Below are positions 1 through 6,337 of a stretch of DNA of 8,562 bases, one piece after another. Within the stretch, counting starts at the first letter, position 1. Every line of letters starts with the position of its first letter. The stretch lies in the NCBI GenBank assembly GCA_018829425.1, contig JAHJUA010000076.1, positions 1 to 8,562 on the forward strand. Direction: 5' to 3'. This stretch comes from Nanobdellota archaeon (GTDB lineage Archaea > Nanobdellota > Nanobdellia > Pacearchaeales > GW2011-AR1). The translations under genes and the position numbers were made by a program. Below the pieces are notes generated by a model that searched no databases, was not told where the DNA came from, and saw only the letters and a program-made list of their open reading frames with translations.

Positions 1-11
1 GAGAAAAACAT

Positions 12-19
12 TTATAAAC
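12..19 (+). promoter_or_regulatory. TATA-like box of the surface protein gene
   Basis: TTATAAAC lies 44 nt before the ATG at 56. With transcription starting roughly 25 nt downstream of the box, this leaves a leader of about 16 nt. That leader holds a Shine-Dalgarno-like GAGGT at 46-50, five bases before the ATG. This unit therefore looks leadered, unlike most others here. Confidence 0.5.
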
Positions 20-55
20 TCTAAAATTCTTAATCTAGAATTAAAGAGGTTGAAG

Positions 56-1525
56 ATGAAAGATAAAATTTTAAGATGTTTTGTTTTTGGAACTTTTCTG
101 TTAGCTGTTGTTTTGCTTTCGGGAATGGTTTCTGCGGCTGCCAGTGCGCCGACTGCAGTTTTGTTCACAGATAATTCGACCTCTCTTTATGACGAGGGAC
201 ATTTTGTGATAAATTGGACTAATGCTTCTGTGGATACAGGTTATACTGTTTATATTTGGGTTAATGGTGTGATGTTTAATCCTGTTGCAGTGAATAGCAG
301 TGGAGGAGATGTTACTAGTGGGGTTGCTGGATTTAGCTATACTAATGCAACACAAGCGAATTATACATTTACTATTGAGGCTTTGAATGGAACTGCTACT
401 TTCGGAGCAAATGCAACAAATGTTTCAATGTATATTGATACGACTTCTCCTGGAATGACTATTGCAGTACCCGCAACAGGATGGAAGAGTGGTAGTCTTA
501 CACTTCACGCTAATTCTACAGATGCATTAAGTAATGTTACTAGTTCCACCATCGCCTATGGGTTCTCGAATTCTACAGAGAACTTTTCAATAACTACTCC
601 GGGAACTTGTGCTTGGGCGGGTGTAACAGCTACGGGGTATAATTGCTCTTTGACATTTGCTACCTCTGGTTTGGCTGATGGAAATTATACGCTTTGGTTT
701 AACTCTACTGATGCTGTGGGAAATCTTGGATATGTGGACGTTGCGATAGGTGTAGATAATACAGTACCGACAGTTAGTGTTTCCAAGTCTACCTCTGCAA
801 CGTCATCTGTAACTGTTGATTATTCTTGCACAGATGCTGGAAGCGGAGTTGCCACATGTGCTCTTTCCAGTTCTTCAGGAACATTTTCAGGGAATAAGGT
901 TAGTGGATTAACCTGTGGAACTAGTTATGATATTACAATTACATCTACAGATGGATTGGCAAACAGTGGTACTTCTACCGTGGCTATGACCACTAGTGGT
1001 TGTTCAAGTAATACTGGCGGCAGTTCTTCAAGTGGATCTAGTGCTGCTGTTTGGACAACACATTCAGTAGATGATGCTACGTTTAGTCAAGGTTATACTC
1101 GAGAGTTAGGGGCTAATAACAGAATACAAGTTTCAGTAGGGGGAACTATACATCACATAGGAGTTGTTTCTGTAGCGACGGATAAAGTAACAATAGAGAT
1201 TGCTAGTGACCCTGTTACAGTTTCGCTTGCCCCAGGGGAAGATACGAAGGTAGATGTTTCCGATGATGGGTTTTATGACATCTATGTCTTGCTTAATAGT
1301 ATTGTTAATGGGAAGGCGGATTTGACAATCCAAAAGATTAGTGAAGCTGTTCCAGAGGGAGCAGGCTCTGTGGCTACGACTGGAGAAGATTTAACCCCTG
1401 AACAGACTGGCGCTGGAACAGATTCTTCAGATGATGAAGGCAGAAGTCTTACATGGCTTTGGATTGTAATCGGTCTTGTGGTTATTGCGGCGATTGGATT
1501 GGGCGTTCGAAGCAGGAAGCAATAA
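56..1525 (+). CDS. Secreted, C-terminally anchored Ig-like surface protein
   Basis: This is probably a cell-envelope protein displayed outside the membrane; its binding partner is unknown. Residues 1 to about 28 form a signal peptide: a basic start, a long hydrophobic stretch and a small-residue cleavage region. Two Ig-like or Fn3-like units follow, opening near residues 128 and 235 with similar D-x-T-x-P-type sequences. The second holds Cys pairs that could form disulfides. A Ser/Gly linker sits near residues 321-331, then a beta-rich domain at about 333-428. An acidic stretch leads to a transmembrane helix at about 466-483 and a basic tail. Sixteen N-x-S/T sequons lie in residues 40-218 and none after. 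The in-frame TTG at 50 is a possible start, but GAGGT at 46-50 is better spaced from the ATG at 56. Secretion and anchoring are well supported; the domain names are inferred from pattern. Confidence 0.85.
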   Translation: MKDKILRCFVFGTFLLAVVLLSGMVSAAASAPTAVLFTDNSTSLYDEGHFVINWTNASVDTGYTVYIWVNGVMFNPVAVNSSGGDVTSGVAGFSYTNATQANYTFTIEALNGTATFGANATNVSMYIDTTSPGMTIAVPATGWKSGSLTLHANSTDALSNVTSSTIAYGFSNSTENFSITTPGTCAWAGVTATGYNCSLTFATSGLADGNYTLWFNSTDAVGNLGYVDVAIGVDNTVPTVSVSKSTSATSSVTVDYSCTDAGSGVATCALSSSSGTFSGNKVSGLTCGTSYDITITSTDGLANSGTSTVAMTTSGCSSNTGGSSSSGSSAAVWTTHSVDDATFSQGYTRELGANNRIQVSVGGTIHHIGVVSVATDKVTIEIASDPVTVSLAPGEDTKVDVSDDGFYDIYVLLNSIVNGKADLTIQKISEAVPEGAGSVATTGEDLTPEQTGAGTDSSDDEGRSLTWLWIVIGLVVIAAIGLGVRSRKQ

Positions 1526-1570
1526 TTCTTAATCTGGGTGTGAGAGTGAAGATTAATAATGTGAATCTTT

Positions 1571-1600
1571 GAGAGATACATAAAATTTATGTTGACTCTC
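1571..1600. repeat. Imperfect inverted repeat upstream of the glycosylase gene
   Basis: GAGAG at 1571-1575 pairs with CTCTC at 1596-1600. Inside, ACATAAA at 1578-1584 is the exact reverse complement of TTTATGT at 1586-1592. A small internal loop separates the two stems. It lies between the surface protein stop and the TATA-like box at 1613, so it could be a 3' hairpin of the upstream transcript or a protein-binding site. No T-run follows, which argues against a simple terminator. Confidence 0.45.
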
Positions 1601-1612
1601 TTTGCTAAATCC

Positions 1613-1620
1613 TTAAAAAC
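1613..1620 (+). promoter_or_regulatory. TATA-like box of the uracil-DNA glycosylase gene
   Basis: TTAAAAAC starts 28 nt before the ATG at 1641. That places transcription initiation at or next to the start codon. No Shine-Dalgarno sequence is visible, so the mRNA is probably leaderless. Confidence 0.6.
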
Positions 1621-1640
1621 AATTCTTTCTTTTGTCATTT

Positions 1641-2225
1641 ATGGGAGAACCCGAGTACGTTAGATTAGCCAAGGATACTGAGATATGCAAGAACTGTTTG
1701 AATGTCGTCGAGGGAAAAGGCAATCCTAAGGCTCAGATTTTGTTTGTTGGCGAGGCTCCAGGCAGAAAGGAAGATGAACAAGGAATTCCTTTTGTAGGGG
1801 CTGCAGGGAAGAATTTGGATACTCTTTTGGGGAACGTGGGACTTTCTTTAGAAGATGTTTATGTTGCTAATATTTTGAAGTGCAGGCCGCCGGAGAATAG
1901 GGACCCCTTGCCAGAAGAGATTAGGGCGCACACGCCGTGGCTGATTAATCAGATAAAAGAAATGAAGCCGAAGGTTATATGTTCCCTTGGGAATTATGCG
2001 ACGAAGTTTTTTCTTTCAAATGGTGATGTTGATGCGATGAAAAAAATGCCAGGAATTACAAGCGTTCATGGGAAACCTAAGATAATTGATTTTCAAGGAC
2101 TTAAGATAAAACTTATACCTCTATTTCATCCTGCTGCAATAATCTATAACAGAAGTTTGATTGAATCATGGGAGAAAGATATGGAAGTTGTTAAGAAAGA
2201 AATTAGTCAGAACACTTTGTTTTGA
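1641..2225 (+). CDS. Uracil-DNA glycosylase, family 4 (iron-sulfur type)
   Basis: It removes uracil from DNA, starting base-excision repair of deaminated cytosine. The family 4 signature is complete: GEAPGRKEDEQG at about residues 37-48 followed by PFVGAAG, and a C-terminal HPAA motif at about 163-166. Four cysteines that would hold a 4Fe-4S cluster are present: C16 and C19 (CKNC), C81 (KCRPP) and C114 (ICSLG). The 194-residue length fits the family. The ATG at 1641 is chosen because the TATA-like box is exactly 28 nt upstream; an in-frame TTG at 1632 is less likely. The 3' end overlaps the convergent nop10-like gene by 23 nt. The family assignment is secure from the motifs; the in vivo role is inferred from the family. 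Confidence 0.95.
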   Translation: MGEPEYVRLAKDTEICKNCLNVVEGKGNPKAQILFVGEAPGRKEDEQGIPFVGAAGKNLDTLLGNVGLSLEDVYVANILKCRPPENRDPLPEEIRAHTPWLINQIKEMKPKVICSLGNYATKFFLSNGDVDAMKKMPGITSVHGKPKIIDFQGLKIKLIPLFHPAAIIYNRSLIESWEKDMEVVKKEISQNTLF

Positions 2226-2343
2226 ATTCTTTCGTTTGTGAAATGAATTTATAATGTGCGTCAGAATTTTTGGAACCACAGGTTTCGCATTTTTCTTTCA
2301 GAGAATAAATTTTGCAGGACTTGCAGGTTTTTAGTTTACTCAT
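2203..2343 (-). CDS. nop10: Nop10-like H/ACA ribonucleoprotein protein (46 aa)
   Basis: Nop10 is a small component of the H/ACA RNA-guided pseudouridine synthase, where it binds Cbf5. Translation of this strand gives a 46-residue protein with a four-cysteine zinc ribbon, C7-x2-C10 and C19-x2-C22. The spacer IYSLKEK matches the archaeal Nop10 pattern of YTLKE between the pairs, and GSKNSDAH resembles the usual G-x-K-T...AHP segment. The usual C-terminal FSPEDPYGEYR-type helix is poorly conserved and short. The ATG overlaps the Nudix stop as ATGA, suggesting translational coupling, and aIF2-alpha lies just upstream in the cluster. aIF2-alpha and nop10 are adjacent in many archaea, which supports the call. 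A generic zinc-ribbon protein is the main alternative. Confidence 0.75.
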   Translation of the reverse strand: MSKLKTCKSCKIYSLKEKCETCGSKNSDAHYKFISQTKEFKTKCSD

Positions 2344-2774
2344 ATCTTACTTGTTTGACAGATGTTAAGAAGATATTCTTTCAATCGAGGGTGAAATGAA
2401 ACTTCAAAATGTTTTTCTATTTCTGTAGGGTCTGCCCATTTTAGTTCCTTTATCTTTCCACCAGCATTGAGTTCTCCCTTAACTGCTTCACATAGGAAAT
2501 AGATTGATACGAGGTCTCTCTTTTCTTCATAAGTTTTCGCAAATACTGCCCCCAAGTTTTTTACGTCCAGCCCTGTTTGTTCCTTAATTTTTTCTTTTAA
2601 TACCTTATTAATTTCTCCATCTTCAGTAAGGCCGCCTCCAGGGAAGCACCATGAAAGCTGGGGAAGGTGAGGGTCATTTTCTCTTCTACCAATAAGTATT
2701 TTCCTTTCTTTTGGATCAAAGATTATTCCGAGAACAATTACATTAAACTGATTTATTGAAGATTCTTTTTCCAT
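2340..2774 (-). CDS. Nudix-domain protein with degenerate catalytic box
   Basis: Nudix proteins hydrolyse nucleoside diphosphates linked to another group; the substrate here is unknown. The fold is recognisable in this 144-residue protein: an N-terminal strand region, FPGGGLTEDGE at about 44-54, the helix ending in EQTGL at 65-69, and a C-terminal LKWADPTEIEKHF segment typical of MutT-like proteins. The Nudix box departs from consensus. It is one residue short, and the REUxEE core reads EKIKEQ (61-66), keeping only one of its three usual metal-binding glutamates. Activity may be reduced or absent. A Shine-Dalgarno-like GGAAGGT lies at 2783-2789. The gene sits between aIF2-alpha and nop10 and overlaps nop10 by ATGA. 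Confidence 0.85.
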   Translation of the reverse strand: MEKESSINQFNVIVLGIIFDPKERKILIGRRENDPHLPQLSWCFPGGGLTEDGEINKVLKEKIKEQTGLDVKNLGAVFAKTYEEKRDLVSIYFLCEAVKGELNAGGKIKELKWADPTEIEKHFEVSFHPRLKEYLLNICQTSKI

Positions 2775-2878
2775 CTTGTTATACCTTCCAAAAAATCTTT
2801 GTTTTTAAGCTTTATGATTTTCCATTTCATGGGACGCTGGGAAATTTGATGTTCTTTTACTTCTCGCAAATGAATCAT
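2753..2878 (-). CDS. Possible 41-residue basic protein (unrecognised)
   Basis: The ATG overlaps the aIF2-alpha stop as ATGA. The frame stays open for 41 codons and ends 22 nt inside the Nudix gene. The product is Lys-rich with scattered aromatic and aliphatic residues (KWKIIKLKNKDFLEG near the middle) and has no cysteine or known motif. In favour are the coupling geometry, repeated elsewhere in this cluster, and the fact that it fills the only gap of about 100 nt between these genes. Against are its short length, the overlap with the next gene, and a promoter-like TTAAAAAC inside it. It could equally be untranslated spacer. Confidence 0.3.
   Translation of the reverse strand: MIHLREVKEHQISQRPMKWKIIKLKNKDFLEGITRWKKNLQ
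2801..2808 (-). promoter_or_regulatory. Possible TATA-like box of the Nudix gene
   Basis: The reverse strand reads TTAAAAAC, the same octamer found before other genes here, but 34 rather than 28 nt from the ATG at 2774. It lies inside the possible 41-residue ORF, so it may be fortuitous. If it is active, the leader would be about six bases and would exclude the GGAAGGT at 2783-2789. Confidence 0.35.
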
Positions 2879-3609
2879 TTCTTATCTTTCTGCTTAATAG
2901 AAGTCGCTAGATTCATGTTCAATTTTTTTGCATCTTTTTCAAGAATGGTTAATGTATTCCTTAAATCCTGGTCCGCCTTCTTTATATCTGTAGATTCTTT
3001 TTTGAGGATGTATCTCCCTGCGGAAATATACTTTATCTCTACGTCTTTTATTTTTTCTAAAAGACTTTTTATGAGTTCAATTCCATTAGGTTCTGAAGTT
3101 GTGAGGGAAATTTCTTTTTTCAAACCGATTTTTTTCTGCTTTTGGTTATTGAGGACATCGAGGATTTTTTTTGTTTCCTCTTCCCCCACGAGATTTTCTA
3201 ACTCCTTCATTCCTTTTTCGTTTTTCTTTGCTTCTTGTAAAAATTCGTAAACTGAATCTTCTTTCAATATTTTTTCTATTATTTTCCCGGCTTTTTCTCC
3301 AAGAATGTTTTTCAGAATGCTTTCATAACTTTTTTCCTGTTTCTGACTTTCTTTGAATTCTTTTTGGTCTTTTGGTGTTACCCTTCTTAATGAGAGGTCT
3401 ATTCTGTCTCCCGAAATTCTAAGGATTTTACAGATTATTTTTTTCTTAGGGAAAACGTAATCTCTTATATTTCTGATTCTTCCTGGGGCTATCTCAGAGA
3501 AAACAATGCAACATTCTTCTCCAGAATCCAGTTTTACAAATACATTTGTTCCTATTATTCTGTCGACAGTACAGGATACAATGTCGCCTTCCTCAAGATT
3601 TTCAACCAT
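2875..3609 (-). CDS. Translation initiation factor aIF2 subunit alpha
   Basis: aIF2-alpha is a subunit of the heterotrimer that brings initiator Met-tRNA to the small ribosomal subunit. The three expected parts are visible in 244 residues. An S1-type OB domain at about 1-78 starts with EEGDIVSCTVDRI, contains the loop FSEIAPGRIRNIRDYV at 37-52 and ends with DRIDLSLRRVTPKD. A helical middle domain spans about 85-165. A C-terminal alpha-beta domain near 166-240 contains EISLTTSEPNGIELI and KYISAGRYILKKE. It is a little shorter than the usual length of about 265-275. The ATG at 3609 is supported by a TATA-like box exactly 28 nt upstream. Downstream lie the Nudix and nop10-like genes. Confidence 0.95.
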   Translation of the reverse strand: MVENLEEGDIVSCTVDRIIGTNVFVKLDSGEECCIVFSEIAPGRIRNIRDYVFPKKKIICKILRISGDRIDLSLRRVTPKDQKEFKESQKQEKSYESILKNILGEKAGKIIEKILKEDSVYEFLQEAKKNEKGMKELENLVGEEETKKILDVLNNQKQKKIGLKKEISLTTSEPNGIELIKSLLEKIKDVEIKYISAGRYILKKESTDIKKADQDLRNTLTILEKDAKKLNMNLATSIKQKDKK

Positions 3610-3629
3610 GTAACTAGATAACTGAACGC

Positions 3630-3637
3630 GTTTTTAA
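3630..3637 (-). promoter_or_regulatory. TATA-like box of the aIF2-alpha gene
   Basis: The reverse strand reads TTAAAAAC beginning 28 nt before the ATG at 3609, within the short gap after the DHH gene. It suggests an independent leaderless start inside the larger cluster. Confidence 0.6.
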
Positions 3638-3656
3638 GGGTTGTGATTTCCAAGAA

Positions 3657-5003
3657 TTATTCAATCTTGACCATCTCAATTTCAAGGTTTTTTTTCAGAA
3701 CTTCAATAAATTTTTCTTCGTTCTCGCGGCTTATTATACAGCCTGCGGCGAATTCGTGCCCGCTTGTTTCTCCACCAATTTCATTCACTACTTCTTCAAG
3801 AATTTTTCTAAGATTTCTTCCTTTGGCTTCCCTGCCCGAAATTCTTGTTGAAACTTTCACCTTGTTTTCATAGTATGCCATCGTTGCTATTATCGTTCCT
3901 TCTTCATAAACTCCCGAACTTGAAAGAATGCTCGCAATAGTCCCGGCTATCGTATCCATCATATTGTCCTTTGCATTAATGATTACAAATCCATTTCCCT
4001 CGATTTTTTCAATCTTAGATACAAGATTGAGTCCTGCAATAAGATGTTGTTTGTACTTTGCGTGGATTTCCTCTGCTTTTTTTCTTGCTTCAGGGACTTC
4101 AAGACAGAAGCTCAAAGCTGCGCCGCTCGAACCTAAACGTGAACATGCATTAATCATCGCGCTCATTTCTCTTGCATCTTCAACTCTGTTAAAAAATTTA
4201 AGAAGGTATATATTCCCTATGATATCCTTGTCTTTTGTCTTTGGACTTCTGAGCATTATTGAAGTTGTTAAATTTTTCATCTCTCCATCATTGAGTTCTA
4301 TTATGCTTTTGTATTTCCCTTTTTCCGGTTCTATTCCTGATTGTCTTAACAAATCTCTTACTCCTTCTGGGCTTCCAGTAACGCCGGGAATGAAAGGGTG
4401 TGAATTATATTCTAGAATTCTATTAAGCGGCCTTGTCGAAGGATAGATCATCAACCCTTTTCTTTTTTGAATGTCGCCGCTGTCATAAAGTTCTTCTCCA
4501 AGAAGGCCAATTGATTCTTCAGAGAAGTCTCCAATCATTCCAAGAACTGCGAGCTTCGAATATTTTTTATTTTCCGGATTCATTTCATTGCAGAAGAGAT
4601 ATACTAATCCTGAGCTACTTATTTTTTCTTTTTCGCTGAACCAAGGGTTGACCATTTCAACTCCCTTTGGAACATCTTCTGAAACTTCGTGATGATCAAT
4701 GATGAAGAGGTCTTCTATTTTTTCCTCTCCGATGAAATTGAGACTGCCTGAAGCAAGATCGAGAAAGAGTATAACTTTATCTTTTGGTAATTCTCTTATG
4801 AATTTTTCCTCGAGAGATTTTAGAATTTTCACAGTGAACTTTCTATCTAGTTTTCTTAGGGCTTGAATCATTATTGTTGCAGAAGTTATCCCATCAGTGT
4901 CGAAGTGGCTTACTAAAAATATTTCTTTGTTTTTTGTTTTCTCGAGAAATTTTTCTGCCTTTTTCTTTATGTCCTCTTTTAAGGAATCACCAATTTTTTC
5001 CAT
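3657..5003 (-). CDS. Archaeal RecJ-like DHH single-strand exonuclease (GAN/Cdc45-related)
   Basis: Archaeal RecJ-like proteins are DHH-family exonucleases. Some (GAN) bind the GINS complex at the replication fork and are relatives of eukaryotic Cdc45. The catalytic motifs appear intact over 448 residues: SHFDTDG at about 32-38, FLDLASG at about 80-86, DHH at 103-105 and GMIGDFS at about 155-161. The C-terminal DHHA1 domain has SGREAKGRNLRKILEE and GGETSGHEFAAGC at about 410-422, the substrate-binding Gly-rich motif. Preserved acidic residues argue for an active nuclease rather than an inactive Cdc45-like scaffold. No 28-nt TATA-like box precedes the ATG, so it is probably transcribed with rps15, 40 nt upstream. 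A DHH phosphoesterase with another substrate is the alternative; GINS association is inferred. Confidence 0.9.
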   Translation of the reverse strand: MEKIGDSLKEDIKKKAEKFLEKTKNKEIFLVSHFDTDGITSATIMIQALRKLDRKFTVKILKSLEEKFIRELPKDKVILFLDLASGSLNFIGEEKIEDLFIIDHHEVSEDVPKGVEMVNPWFSEKEKISSSGLVYLFCNEMNPENKKYSKLAVLGMIGDFSEESIGLLGEELYDSGDIQKRKGLMIYPSTRPLNRILEYNSHPFIPGVTGSPEGVRDLLRQSGIEPEKGKYKSIIELNDGEMKNLTTSIMLRSPKTKDKDIIGNIYLLKFFNRVEDAREMSAMINACSRLGSSGAALSFCLEVPEARKKAEEIHAKYKQHLIAGLNLVSKIEKIEGNGFVIINAKDNMMDTIAGTIASILSSSGVYEEGTIIATMAYYENKVKVSTRISGREAKGRNLRKILEEVVNEIGGETSGHEFAAGCIISRENEEKFIEVLKKNLEIEMVKIE

Positions 5004-5043
5004 TTTAGATTATAAATAGATAAAACTAACAACTTATCGAAAA

Positions 5044-5406
5044 TCAAGCAACTTTGTGGTACTTCTTAAGTATTCTTAACTTTGCAAAGATTCTGTCTTT
5101 TTCTCGCATTGCCTTTTTGTCCTGTTTGTTTTTTTCGTAATGTTGTTTTATCTTTTCCAGTTTTTCTGCAATATTTTTCAAGTCGGGATTAATGTATTTA
5201 CCTTTTTCCGCTAGAATTTTTGAGATTTTTCCTTTATATTCTGCCGAATGAATGTTTTCTTTTTTAAGAGCTTCCCCAATCTTCTCACTTGTTAATCCTG
5301 TTTCTACTAATTGCAGAACTCTCTTTTCAAACTCTTCCTGCGAGATTTTCTTAGAGACTTTTTCTTTGGGCTTTTCTTTCAATTCTTTCTCTGATTTTTT
5401 TGGCAT
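5044..5406 (-). CDS. rps15: Small-subunit ribosomal protein uS15 (archaeal S15)
   Basis: uS15 binds 16S rRNA in the platform of the small ribosomal subunit. The archaeal form is recognised by an N-terminal helical part (EFEKRVLQLVETGLTSEKIGEAL at about 26-48, where the family has a similar LAKEGLxPSxIG segment), then a KISKILAEKGKYINPDL turn, and the conserved C-terminal helices ending in RIFAKLRILKKYHKVA. At 120 residues it is shorter than the usual length of about 150. The usual N-terminal basic tail is replaced by a Lys/Glu-rich stretch. The rps15 then recJ-like order is seen in other archaea. The ATG lies 28 nt after a TATA-like box and inside a perfect inverted repeat. Confidence 0.92.
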   Translation of the reverse strand: MPKKSEKELKEKPKEKVSKKISQEEFEKRVLQLVETGLTSEKIGEALKKENIHSAEYKGKISKILAEKGKYINPDLKNIAEKLEKIKQHYEKNKQDKKAMREKDRIFAKLRILKKYHKVA

Positions 5407-5419
5407 TTAATAAAATGCC
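5402..5419. repeat. Perfect 7-bp inverted repeat across the rps15 start codon
   Basis: GGCATTT at 5402-5408 and AAATGCC at 5413-5419 are exact reverse complements separated by AATA. The rps15 ATG lies within the left arm. It sits between the TATA-like box and the coding start, where a DNA-binding repressor could act. If transcripts begin further upstream it would fold into a hairpin hiding the start codon. Either role is inference. Confidence 0.5.
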
Positions 5420-5426
5420 CGAGTTC

Positions 5427-5434
5427 GTTTTTAA
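5427..5434 (-). promoter_or_regulatory. TATA-like box of rps15
   Basis: The reverse strand reads TTAAAAAC starting 28 nt before the ATG at 5406. It is one half of a divergent promoter region shared with the MinD-like gene. Confidence 0.65.
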
Positions 5435-5470
5435 ACTTTATGTGTTCCTCTTTTTGGTGAAAAGTAACTA

Positions 5471-5478
5471 TTTTAAAC
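5471..5478 (+). promoter_or_regulatory. TATA-like box of the MinD-like gene
   Basis: TTTTAAAC starts exactly 28 nt before the ATG at 5499. It is oriented opposite to the rps15 box about 40 nt away. No Shine-Dalgarno sequence precedes the ATG, consistent with a leaderless mRNA. Confidence 0.55.
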
Positions 5479-5498
5479 TATGAAATTTTAGTATTGTT

Positions 5499-6293
5499 AT
5501 GGGGAAAACGGTGGGAATAGTCAGTCTTAAAGGAGGTGTTGGCAAAACAAGTGTTGTTTCATCTCTGGGAGCCGCACTTTCTTCACGAGGGAAAAAGGTT
5601 TTATTGATTGATGGGAACCTTTCTTCTCCGACGCTGGGCCTTCATTTGAATATTGTTGAGCCAGAGAAAACGCTTCATCATGTTTTGAACCGAACTGCGA
5701 CTACGAAGGAGGCTATTTATGATTGTGGAGAATTTCATCTTATGCCCTCATCTATTTTTGAAAACATTAGAGTCAGTCCTTTGATGCTCAAAAATCGGAT
5801 TCAAGGTTTGAAGAGAAGTTATGATATTATTCTTATTGACTCGGGTCCTAATTTGGATGAAGAGACGCTTGCAGTCATGTTAGCTTCAGATGAAATATTT
5901 GTTGTGACAACTCCAGACAGGCCAACGTTGAGTGCGACGATAAAAGCGATAAAACTCGCTAAACAAAGGGGAACTCCTATTTCTGGTTTGATACTTAACA
6001 AAGTCAATAACAAGAACTTTGAAATTTCTTTTGATGATGTCGAAGAGACTCTCGACATTCCGGTTCTTGCCGTGATTCCTTATGATGTTGCTGTTTTGGA
6101 ATCGCTTTCAAATATGATGCCTTACCCTTTTTTCAAACCCAAGTCAAAAGGAAGTGCGGAATTCAATAAATTGGCGGCTGTTATGATTGGAGAAAAATAC
6201 AAGCCAGCTAGATTAAGAGACTTTTTTAGAAAATTGACCCCTTCGCGAGAAGAGATAAATAGGGAAGTTTTTTACGAAAGTTCTTTTAAGTAG
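5499..6293 (+). CDS. MinD/ParA-family P-loop ATPase
   Basis: MinD/ParA proteins are ATP-dependent dimers that position cell components on membrane or DNA; the cargo here is unknown. The deviant Walker A motif is intact (KGGVGKTS at 11-18, with the signature lysine K11). Walker A' appears as LLIDGN at about 35-40 and Walker B as IILIDSGP at about 110-117. LILNKVNN near 164-171 matches the nucleotide-base-binding NK region. The C-terminus has RLRDFFRKL at about 238-246, which could form a short amphipathic membrane-contacting helix as in MinD, then a charged tail with no known motif. No MinE, ParB or FtsZ gene lies nearby, so the specific role cannot be assigned. Length (264) fits the family. 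Confidence 0.9.
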   Translation: MGKTVGIVSLKGGVGKTSVVSSLGAALSSRGKKVLLIDGNLSSPTLGLHLNIVEPEKTLHHVLNRTATTKEAIYDCGEFHLMPSSIFENIRVSPLMLKNRIQGLKRSYDIILIDSGPNLDEETLAVMLASDEIFVVTTPDRPTLSATIKAIKLAKQRGTPISGLILNKVNNKNFEISFDDVEETLDIPVLAVIPYDVAVLESLSNMMPYPFFKPKSKGSAEFNKLAAVMIGEKYKPARLRDFFRKLTPSREEINREVFYESSFK

Positions 6294-6307
6294 ACGCCTA
6301 GTAAACC

Positions 6308-6315
6308 TTATAAAT
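6308..6315 (+). promoter_or_regulatory. TATA-like box of tRNA-Gln
   Basis: TTATAAAT lies about 30 nt before the first base of the tRNA at 6338, the expected spacing for an archaeal promoter with transcription starting near the mature 5' end. Confidence 0.6.
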
Positions 6316-6337
6316 TAATTTTTTGTTCTTGATAGAT

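Noticed and set aside
1282..1638. 118-codon frame on the - strand
   Set aside because: It overlaps the C-terminal end of the surface protein and the following spacer in antisense, and shows no recognisable feature.
2756..3250. Open frame of 164 codons on the + strand
   Set aside because: It is antisense to aIF2-alpha, rich in Phe/Ser/Leu as expected from the complement of Lys/Glu-rich coding sequence, and has no promoter or family motif.
3928..4446. Open frame of 172 codons on the + strand
   Set aside because: It is the antisense shadow of the DHH nuclease, whose motifs on the other strand are unmistakable.
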